Assembly (NCBI GenBank): GCA_022702545.1
Contig: JAHRBC010000001.1
Location: 2,914,001-2,978,000, forward strand
DNA: 64,000 nucleotides
Source of the DNA: Phycomyces nitens
Taxonomy: Eukaryota > Mucoromycota > Mucoromycetes > Mucorales > Phycomycetaceae
Direction: 5' to 3'
The notes beneath the pieces are model-generated. The model searched no databases. It was not told the DNA's origin and worked only from the letters and a program-made list of their open reading frames with translations. Position numbers and translations under genes: made by a program. Shown piece after piece: positions 10,887-21,627 of this stretch (positions are counted from its first letter, which is position 1; each line of letters starts with the position of its first letter).

Positions 10887-12419
10887 TCAAATAAATAATG
10901 AATCCTTTGGAGTCAACATCAACATTTGGCACTGGCCTGGACGGAGAGACACCTTGTAGGTATTTTGGTGTATTCCAAGATTCTCTCCAGTCCATACGTC
11001 CTCTATCTCTGCTGCCTTGACACCAACGTCGGCTAGATTGAGTAGGAATCCTTGATTCATTCCAAGCATCAACATATAGACATGGGCATTGAAAAGTCCC
11101 ACGCATATCTTGCCATTCTCTAGTTTTTTCCACCAGATTTGTTTTCGGTTTGTCCAAACATTACCAGACTGAATTGGGCGAGCCATTATTCCAGATTGGT
11201 GAATGGCAAGAATACCTGGATGGCACAGCATCTCTAGGTATTTATCGGGAATCTTGCGAGGATCTGCTCCAATGCAGAAAACAGAGCTCAAGAGGGCCCA
11301 GAATGAGATGTACGAAAGACGAACATCATCATTATCCAGGCCATCGATACACTTTCCATCGACTGTCATTCCTGCAACCACGACATCTAGATCGAGAAAG
11401 AAGCCGTATTTCTTTCCAACCACGACCTTGTCTGCCCAGCGAGAGGCCTGGGTGATGCGTTGGAAAACACGAAAGGAACTTGACATGGTCTTTGTGGAGT
11501 AGGATTCAATGTCAATGAAAATCCGGGCTCCATTTGCAATGTACGCCCATTCGTCTGCATAGGAATGGTCAAGGTACCACGAAAGCTCCATCCAAATGTT
11601 GCGTTGTTTAAATGAAGTCGCAAGCATATATAGACAGGCACGATTGTCTGGAGATTGGTAGGGGTATAGCTGATCACCACCTCCTGGTCCACAACCATCT
11701 ACCTTTACATACGAAACTCCCCATTCAGAAAAAAGATCTGCAATGGAGTCATAATAAGCCTGGACAATCTCATTGTGGACATCAGGCATATATGTAGTGT
11801 CTTTAAATCCGTTTCCCTGACGTTTCATGGTCACCAGATCACCCAGGCGGTGGCTTGTTCCTTTGACGAGTAGATTAGCATCTGCAGCATCTTTGCGGAT
11901 TCCTGGCAACATGTATAATCCCAGTTTGTGGCCATTGGCTGCCAAATGATCAGAAAGAGCCTTGAGTCCATTAGGAAAGAGCTCCGATCGATAAATCCAT
12001 CGGCCATTCTCATCGCATTCCTGACTCCATCCAGAGTCTAGGTTGATGTATTCATAATCGGGCATTTTTTGTCGCATTACATTAGAGATCTCTTTAATAT
12101 TGGTTTCATTAAACCTAAAGGAATTGATTGATTAATAAATAAATAAAATAAAAGCATTTGGGTTGTCTGTACAACACTCTTTATATTACCATGGATTCTC
12201 GATCCTCCCACCATATCCTGGCACATCATCCAAGATTTGTGTAGACCAGGTAGAGAATCCAAGCATTGGCTTGCACGCCCATTCAGGTTTGCTTCTAATA
12301 CAGAGGTTGAGTATGAGGTTTGGGATCGTAATGGCATTCCTACTCGGGTTCAATGTTGATTTTGCGATCAGGTCCGGCCAAAGCTCCCATATTTCTGATT
12401 GTGAGTTGTGAAAGGGGTG
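10887..12419 (-). CDS. GH27 alpha-galactosidase-like glycoside hydrolase, N-terminus unresolved
   Basis: The main exon 10887-12114 joins 12190-12419 across a GT-AG intron (ENPW|FNETN). The fold is a GH27 TIM barrel: PMLGFSTWS corresponds to the family's PPMGWNSWN start, YINLDSGWS follows, and YVKVDGCGPGG holds the expected nucleophile Asp. ADPRKIPDKYLEML matches the family's late barrel region, and a beta-rich tail ends at 10887. The reading frame of the first exon has no good upstream ATG. A different frame beginning at an ATG at 12337 gives EANLNGRA, which looks like the usual family residues just before PPMG, so a one-base frameshift near 12265-12275 is possible (real or sequence error). 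No signal peptide was found, so location is unclear. Confidence 0.75.
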
Positions 12420-13408
12420 CTTTTTTTATTGTTAATATAATAAAGAGCCTCAAGGTTTAGTTTACTTGCTTTGTAGAAGAGTAATGAAATAAAGGATCTA
12501 TGATGAGGTATGACGTGAAGACAGGTTAAAAGCCTAACCTTGGTGTGTTACACGACAAAAGATTCCGTCCCCCTTTTTGCTTGGCTCTTGACAAAGTGCC
12601 CAAGAGGGATGGGTTGCAAACACACAAGACAAGAATTGGGTTCCACAACTTATTTGGACCTGCTGGGTATTCAGGAGAGTAGCATTTAAATAATTGGTAC
12701 GGAACATTTGATAGATTTAGATACGTGCAAGATGTTATGAAACCACAGTGTCATCTGAACAGACCTATGCACAGTGTATATCTTGTGTGTGTGTGTGTGT
12801 GTTTTTTTTTGGCTGTACTCAACAAGTCTCGATTCCATACGTATTGTATTGGACATTAGCAATGACAATTATAAAGCAATTATCTTTTGGCCATGTTTTA
12901 AAGCCATAAAACATTGTTAAAGAGAATGCAACCCAGAACTTTCATTATATTTCTATGGTGATACATCAAACGACAGGTTCTAGGTTCACCCTTTGGCTTG
13001 GCGGATCATAGGACTCTTGTTTCTAGATTGTCTGGTCGATTCAAGGCTTGGTTGTCCTGCTTAAACCATGATTTATTTTTGTTTTTAAAAGACACATTCC
13101 ACTGTAGAATATCAATATCAGTGGTTATTAGGATATTTATTTTCTATAATGTGCTAAACCATATTATTGCTTGCAAGTTGGCAAAATATTCATTTATTTC
13201 TAGAGGACTAAAGACAAGTTAATGATTCATTTAGAATTGACCGTGGGACAAGATTAGAATAAAGAACTCTGTATGTTTTTAGTATGAGGATATGGGACAA
13301 ATCTAATAGCCTTTGGACTAGGGCAATTTACTTGGCATAAAAGAAGTATAAAACACCATTATATTCTTGGCGTTTTCTATCCAATTGACTATAAATAATG
13401 GGCTGTTA

Positions 13409-13811
13409 TTGGCCCTAGGGATGATTAAATAACCCCTGCCTAATGTAAAGACAATGCTTCTGAGATGGCAAATATATCATTTTCTCGACTTGTACAAAAC
13501 CAAATATTAAAAAAAAAAGCAATAATAATAATACTAATATACGCGTGTAACCGAAGCAACAAAGACAACCATTTAGACCAATATATTGAATATTAAAAAT
13601 ATGTCTCTAGCTTAATAAATTAGCCAATCAGCAGTAGAAATGAATATTTATGGTCAATAACTAATGAGTAGCTTGCTCTTTTTTTTTGTAACCAAGGTAT
13701 CAAAATATTAAGCCACAATAGAAATATTGTATTAAAAACCATAATTGACATCTCAGAAGTATTGTCTTGATCTTGGGCAAGGAGTCATGTTAATCATTAA
13801 AGTGCCAAAAA
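13409..13811. repeat. MITE-like imperfect inverted repeat
   Basis: The arm 13409-13478 (including ACAATGCTTCTGAGATGGCA) and the arm 13738-13811 (including TGACATCTCAGAAGTATTGT) are reverse complements with mismatches over about 60-70 bp. They enclose about 260 bp of AT-rich DNA with no ORF. The layout suggests a short non-autonomous DNA transposon. Target-site duplications were not resolved by eye. Confidence 0.5.
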
Positions 13812-14724
13812 TACAATCTTTGAACAAACAGGATGAATATCAAGTTTAGTCTTAGTCTATGTTCAGCTAGTTTGGTATAAGATTTAAGCTTGACATATCG
13901 ATATTATAAAGGGCATGTAGGCGAGTTTGTTTTGACACTTGCAGAAATACAACAAATATTTTAAAGAGATTGATACCTGCAATGATTGTTACTACATCTT
14001 TTTGAACTCAAAGCAAAAAATAAAATAAAAGTGACATGGTCTGTGCGTTTACATTTTGTACGAGTTGAATCTTTGGTGTGTTTCAATTTCTATATATTTT
14101 TGATATTCTTGGAATATATCAACAACAAAATCTGTCGGCCAAATTCAGGTTTTATAAAGATAATAATAATAATAATAATAAAAGTGGGTACTTGAATGCG
14201 AGTGCACTGGAAGGACTGGGGCTGGAATAAAAGCAATAAAGCTTATGTGTAAATACCAAATGTGACAATTACTGAGAATCTTTTGATACCAAAAGGGTTT
14301 CGTAGTGGAATGACACTGGTTTTCTCCAATTGACCCACAAAAATTTAACTAGTATGACCAAGCCCCCAAAGAGTATTTTAAATTCTGATTCTGATTCTGA
14401 TTATTATTATTATTATCTGATTAACTGGCAACTCATTGTATAGACAATACTTGCAATATTTTGGTGCATATACTCCATAGTATTTGTTGTTTTATCTACT
14501 GAACTGACCCAGTACGAGCCGATATTCAATTGGGTGATTCGACACTGATGAGCAGAGAATTATCGTTTGATTTGGTAAGAAAAGCTGCTGATTACGGTGT
14601 CTTAAATGGCTGGGTGCTTTTTATATATCTGCCTCAATGATTTATGAGCTCAGCGCAGCCCGATCAACCTTCCCCACTTTTGCACCGTTCTCTCACTCTC
14701 ACTCACACACCCACACACATATTC

Positions 14725-14935
14725 ATATCTATATAATTGTATATAGCTATACATATACATTTTTCTCTATCTCTCTCTCTAGTCTAAAGTAAGTCAACTC
14801 TTTGATATTCAAGAAATTGTTAGCCAAGAAAGTAGAATCTTGATCAGCTTCATCATCACCTCGACAATCTTGCTCAAGACGCGTCCCATCTCTGTAATCT
14901 CTCTCTCTCTAGACAAACCAATAGATAGCTCAAAG
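14725..14935 (+). promoter_or_regulatory. CT-rich, TATA-containing promoter/5' leader of the HMG-box gene
   Basis: A TATATA-rich tract at about 14730-14760 is followed by CT repeats (TCTCTATCTCTCTCTCTAG) and a second CT tract at 14898-14911, just before the ATG at 14936. Such pyrimidine tracts near start sites are common in highly expressed fungal genes. Confidence 0.45.
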
Positions 14936-15419
14936 ATGCCCAAAGAATCGACAAAAACAAAGCGCACATCCAAGATTGTTGACGAAGGAAAGAAGCGTCG
15001 GGCCAAAAAAGATCCCTCTGCTCCCAAACGTGGTCTGTCTGCCTATATGTTCTTTTCTCAAGATCAAAGACATGTCGTAAAGGAAAATAATCCAGACGCT
15101 ACTTTTGGTAAGCAAATGAAATGAAATGATTGATTGATTTATCTACGATAAATTAATTTCTCTTGTTTATTAAAGGCCAAATTGGAAAAATCCTTGGTGA
15201 GAGATGGAAGAAGATGTCCGAGACTGATAAAAAGGTAAAAGGGTCAATAATGATAGTCTTGTGCTCATATGTTATTATTTTAGCCTTATAATGACAAGGC
15301 TGAACTCGACAAGAAGCGTTATGAAGATGAAAAGGCCGTGGCTGTAAGTAAAATATTGTACTTGGATCAATCACAGTCTAACATGTCTTTAGGCTGATAA
15401 GCACAGTGATGACGAATAG
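14936..15419 (+). CDS. HMG-box chromatin protein, Nhp6-like
   Basis: Four exons encode 105 residues, a size typical of Nhp6 proteins. A basic N-terminal arm ([15 protein letters not shown]) precedes a single HMG box: [12 protein letters not shown], then [14 protein letters not shown] and [17 protein letters not shown], with an acidic end (DKHSDDE). Introns follow DATF(G), TDKK and KAVA, all GT-AG. The family bends DNA non-sequence-specifically and assists nucleosome reorganisation. The ATG at 14936 fits the conserved arm; an upstream in-frame ATG at 14840 would add a stretch unlike the family and lies in the presumed leader. Confidence 0.93.
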
Positions 15420-15530
15420 GTTTAAAGATTCGATAGGACAAAAAGATACTAAATACCCAAACACTCGAGAGTGCAATTAATATGAGCTGATGTTTATATT
15501 TGTTTAAATAAACATAATTTATATAATTCA

Positions 15531-17923
15531 TTAACAGGACAGCATCACATCAAATAGGGAGTCTGGTTGTTGAAAGTCATTGTGAACCACGTTAACCAGC
15601 CAGTAATGGTCTCTAATATGCTTGAGTAGTTTGGCAGTGTCACTTTCACGAGGATATTGCTGTTCCCATTCAGCCCACAGCAGATAAGCTTCTTCCTGTT
15701 TAGGGTGAAGAAAACATGGTATTCTGTTTAGAAAAATCATCCCTTTTTCCCAAGCTCTTTTCTCTCTATCAAGACCATCTCCCATTACCTTCCAGGCTTC
15801 AAAATTCAGTCTTTCGATTAACGTTGGCTGTACGATTTCCTTGCCGGGGAATACACCCCATGTAACGGCATTCTTGGCTTCTGGATCGGTTACATTGGAC
15901 AGTAATTCGCCCTGGAATTCACGGTATTAATTATATTTCCTATCTGCCCGGTCTACCTTGTTCCTTACAGCCTGGTTTATAGCATAGTATGTAATCTCTG
16001 CATTTTCCCCAAGACGCTTCAACAAGTCTTTTACTTGTTTGTCAGACACAAAGAATTCAATAAAAGCCTATCAATAGAAACCAATTGAGATCACTAGATA
16101 GGTAATCAAAAGAGGACTTACCTTTTGGTACACATAACCACCTTTTGGTCCCCAGCCATGTACAGGATCCTGGCTGGACGCACCATTCACAGCAGGTTGA
16201 GAACTGACTGTCCAGAATCCACGCCTATTGATCTCAACCAAAGATTGACTAATCACATCTGACTCTATATGTAGCGCATCCTCACACCATGGCAGACTGC
16301 TCAGCTTGCCAAGGATATATTGTGTAAACAGATTGGTGACATCCTCTGGTGTCTTTGGATATCCCCACTTTCGAGTTGCCTCTGATGTTTGCAATACATG
16401 TCCTTGGCCAAAAGTATTCTCACCAAAGGCTTATAAAAAATAATGGTAGAGACCAAGATATACAACATACAACATACAACATGATTAGATTACACTTTAA
16501 ATTACTTTGATTTATTTTATCCATATTTCTATACAGGGCACCGTGGGTTACCTGGAGATCTAGAATCACCGTAACGGCCATTGGGAAACTCATCCCAGCT
16601 CTCGGCAAGGTTAACTTCGATAAGCTTAGACCCCCATGCTGGTGGCTTTACATCACCCAAACCAATAAGCTACATAGACCGTATTAAACAATGCATCCTG
16701 TCCATTTTACTCTTACAGTCTCTCCAGATGATGGTTTCTCTTGGGGTACTAGTCTTAGTTTCTGAAGAATTAGTCTTGTTGAACGTTCAAGATTGAGTGT
16801 GGAGATGTGGAAGTTGGAAATATTGTGCTTTGTGTGCAATTCTGAAATCATCTTTACTGCCAATTCCACACCAAACTCCTTGACCTTTTCATCATCAGTC
16901 TAATATATATATATATATATATAAACAAGTAAATAAACAGTCGACATAACTCTTGTTGCTTACTTTGATGGAATCCAATGCCTCCATCATTGCAGGAGGG
17001 ACATACAGTTTGCAGAGGTTGATCATACGACGGAAGGTCTGGTAGGTAGGAATGGGCATAATTCCAGGGATAATTGGCACCTTGATGCCTATAATATGGT
17101 GCTTAATGTTATGCACATATTCACCTCCTTTGGTTTCTACGCTTGCTTATTGATTACCTTGCTTTCTACACTCCTTTATCCATTGAGCAAATCCATCGAC
17201 ATTATAAAACAGCTGTGTGAGGACAAAATCTGCACCGGCATCAACCTTTTCCTTGAGATACTGCATGTCCTTTGCCATACTGACGGCATCAACATGTCCT
17301 TCAGGATAACCTGCAACACCAATACAGAAGTAATCGTCATACTTTTCACGAATATACTTTACGAGATCAATAGCATGGGTGAATCCATTTTCACAGGGAG
17401 TCCAGTATTCATGCCCGCGAGGAGGATCGCCTCGGAGGGCCAAAATATTACAGATGCCAGCCGCTTTAGCTGCCTTTTTGATATATTTAGCATCTCCAAT
17501 TGCTCTCTTGATAGTCTCGCTAGTCTTGCTGGCCTTGGCCCAACCTTGGTCTTCTTACCTCCAAAGCCTTGTCAATCTTTTCCTTTTCCATATTGGTACA
17601 CGTCAAGTGCATCAAGGTATCCAAGCCATAAACACTTTGTACCGTGGAACAAAACTCAATAGAACGATCCTGAGTAGATCCTCCAGCTCCCCAAGTACAA
17701 GAAACAAAGTCAGGGTTGAGTTTAGCCATGCGATCGAGGCGATCGAACAGGTTAATTAGACCCTAAGTATTCATTGCATGAGGACAACGTAGTTTGGTTG
17801 AAAAGACGGCGTGAAGAGCGGTTATTTCCAAATTACCTGCTCTGTCTTTGGAGGAAAGTACTCGAGCGAGTATGTGATCTTGCCAGATCCTTCTGCCTTT
17901 CTCAACTTGTCCGTGATCTTCAT
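15531..17923 (-). CDS. Methylenetetrahydrofolate reductase
   Basis: A multi-exon gene encoding roughly 600 residues. The N-terminal barrel carries YSLEYFPPKTEQ, FVSCTWGAGGSTQDR, HLTCTNM, ILALRGDPPRG, GVAGYPEGH and FVLTQLFYNVD, the FAD- and folate-binding motifs. The C-terminal half has GWGPKGGYVYQKAFIEFF and VTWGVFPGKEIVQPT, typical of eukaryotic two-domain enzymes. It reduces methylene-THF to methyl-THF for methionine synthesis. The intron after DKALE reads best as ending at the AAAAAG acceptor near 17460, giving DKALE|AAKAAGICNI; nearer acceptors would leave a 34-39 bp intron. Yeast has two paralogues (MET12, MET13) and I could not assign which one this is. Confidence 0.93.
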
Positions 17924-18735
17924 GTTCTTTTCTTCTTCTTCTTTTGTTTGTACCCAAACTTGGAAAACAAGGTCAAAATTGATTACTGACTCAAAAAAGA
18001 GATGTGACATCTATAAGTATATCGGCGATTGAAATTAACTTTTTTTTTTCTTTTTTTCTACCATATATATATTCTTACCAATTTCATTTAACTTGAGATA
18101 AGGGTCATTTTGTGCTTTATTTCTAGGCCAATAAAATCGGTTTATTTATTAAGATTTCATTTTAAAAAACAAAAGCATCTTTACAGTGAATTTTAATATT
18201 TTGGATACATTTTATTTATCACTTGGGCCCAGGCCAATTGTATGGCTCTTTTCTATGACCCATATAGACTCAACGGAGAACCCTCTACTGTTTCTGGTTT
18301 TGAGACCTACATTTCCCTCTTTTACTATACTGTCAGTATCTCTACTTCTTGCTGAAATTGCACCCAAATCCCCACAACACTCCATTCAATAATGACCAAG
18401 GTGTCTTTACTTGGGTTGCTATTCGAATGACTCTCTTTTTCCGCTGTCCTTTACCTTTTAAAACTTTGCTTTAAAGATGTTGATGCTTGTGCAACAACCC
18501 TCATTTTTATACCTTTCAAGTTACTGTCCAAATATACCCCGCTATCCCGCCATTGCCCTTTCTCATCTTACAGCTGTACCTCACTGGTATGTCTCTTGCT
18601 CCTCTGGTTGACCTTGTCAATCACTTCCACAACCAGTTTTCTCACTCTAGTTTAGTCTGAGCTATTGGAATCAAGGAGGCCTTGTGGTCATTTTTATTGA
18701 TCTAATGGATGCTATAATGTCTTCCTGGCTAATCA
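17924..18735. other. Spacer, no gene recognised
   Basis: It starts with the 5' flank of the reductase gene. Beyond that there is a poly-T tract near 18040 and no ORF with recognisable features. Confidence 0.5.
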
Positions 18736-20265
18736 CTAGCCAAGTCTCAAAACACATTGGCGAGTGCTGTCTTGACTTGGATCTATCATATCATCCAAAT
18801 TCACCAGAGTTGGCATGTATTTTTCTTCAATGATATCGGGATGCTCAGATCTTTTACAAATGGTCCAGAAAGCGTGTTTTATCCCGAGTAACTTTTTGAT
18901 GTTGACCATTGTAAGAAGTGAAGGTAAATCTTCCAAGGACTGAGGAAAGCAGAGATGAGCTATTTCATTGAATGTGTATATGCCTTTGGCAGTTAACTGA
19001 TGGATATAAAAACTGATGTTGAATCCTATACATTTATACAGGTGTTATATACTTGTTTTTATTCTTTGTAGATTCTTTTACCATGAATTTGGAAAGCAAG
19101 AGCACCATCAAGCTTGTTGATATCAATAGTATTTTTTGTCAAGATAGCCAACCGGAGGATATCCAGACACAAAGACTTGGTACAGCAACCTTGTTTGACT
19201 TTGGCCTCGCCGTAACCGACACTGCTTCCAAATACCATTTGTTGCTTCGTACTAATTGCCGTATCAGGCCGAGGCTTTCCTTTTTTTTTCATTGGGAATA
19301 CTATTGGTCCACCGAAGATGAACAGATCGATCAGGGTCATTGACTAGGCAAGATAACAGTGGGTCAAAGTATGTACTCCACAACTCGCTCTCACTGATCT
19401 GTTTTTCGTCATTGAGAGGAGAGCTAGGGAGTTTCTGAATTCTTATTTATATTCCCGCAAAAGAATTAGAAAAATTCATCATATCTATAAAGCTCCTTTT
19501 CACTTTTGTTAACCTACAGATTGGTAATTCCAGAAAGAAGACGCTTCTGGTCATAGTTCATCTGAGAAGCCAGAATCGTAAAGTCCAGAATTGTTTTTTC
19601 TCTTGTTTTCTTGGCCAATGCGAGATTTGTAATGTTTATACTAATAGCCATAAAATGGTCCATTGAAAAGTCAAGGTCGTAGTTCATCGTTTTCAATTCA
19701 AGTAAAGCTGTCAAGTCTTTCAGCAAATCCAAAGAAGAAAATATCTTTTCGGCAATACCACTGTGCTTATTTTTGCAAAGTAAGAGAATCTGGGCCAAAG
19801 CTGCCAATTAATGAACATATGATTCGACAGGGAGGGTTTTGTGCTTTACAAGAATGTCGCCAACAGCCTTTTGGTACTTGCTAAATAGGTGACTAATGTT
19901 GATATTTTCAACTATCCATGGCTCCTTGTCCGTATCTTTTGCATTTAAATGGTCTTTGTCGGTACGAATTAAATAGGCATTTATCTCTAGCAAAGTGGTA
20001 TCAGGAACACTTGTGAGCTCATTAGAGCCAGCAGAGGGAGCTGAAGATATTTGGAGAATCGTCTGTGTGGGAGGTTATTTGAGGAGGGTTGTTTGCAACA
20101 GTCGATTGTAATGATTCAAATCGCTTGTCAGATACAGCAGTACTGAACAACTCTGTAGAGCTCAATCCATGAGAAAAAGATGTTGGAATGGATACCGTTA
20201 AATCGACACAGCGTAAAACTATGGACTATAAGAATTAACAAAATAAACATAATATACGAGTGCTT
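18736..20265 (-). pseudogene. Decayed gene with PD-(D/E)XK nuclease-like core
   Basis: Reading the minus strand, homologous-looking protein pieces appear in order but are broken. An N-terminal helical region (about 20265-19514) is interrupted by a frameshift near 20040-20060 and an in-frame TAA at 19808-19810 (ESYVH*LAALAQ). A middle region, reached by another frame change, begins SESELWSTYFDPLLS and has RPDTAIS followed by VGYGEAKVK. That spacing resembles the P-D ... E-x-K core of PD-(D/E)XK nuclease folds. The last part (IGFNISFYIHQLTAKGIY, then EDLPSLLTMVN) is open to 18736. The order and motifs resemble a large family of uncharacterised Mucoromycotina proteins as I remember it; this was not checked. 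No catalytic function can be expected from this copy. Confidence 0.6.
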
Positions 20266-21627
20266 CATTTACTTTTTGATGTACTGAAACCAAAGCAAGA
20301 AAGAGATATGAACACCGTTTTATGCTTGACACCGTTTTTTTTAGAGCAGTAATATTTCTGACATGTTGATAGTAGATCAGAGCCGAATGTTGCCAGTGTG
20401 TTTGAGATGTATTAAACTCTTGTTGGCAAGATTTATGCAATATATATATATATATATATTGGTTTCAAGACTTTACTGATTCAAAGTATATTTTAATAGA
20501 CTTTGGTGATATCATGTTTAAGAAAAGGCGGTTCAAGAATTGATTCTAACATGTTGATTGTGATGCGTAAAGAGCAAAAAAAAATAGGTATTGACAACCA
20601 AAATATATCACATCAAGTAATTCGTAATCGTGTGACGTTGCTGTGTCGATGCATACTGTGAGAGTATGACAATGCCCTGATTAGCTTGGTGGATTTGAAA
20701 GTGGGGAGTTTTAGCCGATGTACCGCACTATCTCGATATGCCTACAGGCGCCAGGCCTTGACACACCCGCAAAAATAAACAAAATACTTTTACCTGTACG
20801 GCACTACCAGAGCCTTTCTGGTGTCTTGTCCTCTGTCCCGAAGGAAGGGGGTGGGATTTCTCCTCGCTGGTTTGCCCAACCAAAAAAAATATAGCTTGGT
20901 ATAGCCTTTTCTAGTAACACCATATAATCTTATATTCAAACAAATATGTACCAAAAATCTTTACCTTTTGTATATTGTCCAAAGCACATATTAAAGGTAA
21001 TAACATATACACCAGAGGCCATATATCATATACGCTTACATAAGTAAAGTATCAGAGAGTACTATTTATCTCTGTTCTTGTTTAATAGCTGTAGCTACCC
21101 AACTATTAACCATATGATAAATAATATACTCTGTCTAGACTTATACGACATGGATAATAATACAAGAATAGTGTATATTGCTCTTAAAGTTATATTGTTT
21201 GCATCATTGATTCCCTAGGATCTTAAAGTTATACTTCTTCAAGGTGTATTTCTTTCCTAAACTATCACTTGTGCCAGACATGAGTGTAGTTTGGGTCTTG
21301 GTTTTTGTTAAGCGAAAAATAGGGTCAAATACAACAATCTTAACATGTCGAATAATAGCTGCCTATCACTATCTCTCGTAAAGATTGTGCTGGAGGAAAG
21401 GAATAAAGATAAAATTGGACAATATAAGGTGAATATGTACTGATACCAATCCTAATCGCTTTTGGAAACATTATCCAATCCCTGATATAAAGGTTGCCCA
21501 ATACTATGATATGGATATATACATATTCTTGGAGGTTTACCAATGTACACATACGGCTGAACAGTATATATATATAATATATTTATTTATTTGTATAAAC
21601 AATGCTACACATCCGAATAATAAATGA
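20266..21627. other. AT-rich spacer
   Basis: No gene recognised. It contains (AT)n near 20441-20459 and many short AT-rich words. It may hold the upstream flank of the decayed gene and the 3' UTR of the gene ending at 21628. Confidence 0.5.

Larger units (their letters stand above)
12420..14935. other. Gene-poor AT-rich spacer with a MITE-like element
   Basis: No convincing gene was found. It holds a GT dinucleotide run near 12786, an imperfect inverted repeat at 13409-13811 (listed separately), (AAT)n near 14160 and TGATTC repeats near 14385. The last 250 bp hold CT-rich and TATA-like tracts that precede the HMG-box gene. Confidence 0.6.

Noticed and set aside
17440..17560. In-frame stop or 34-bp mini-intron in the reductase gene
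   Set aside because: An acceptor further on (AAAAAG near 17460) gives a normal-sized intron and restores the conserved DKALE|AAKAAGICNI, so no defect is needed.
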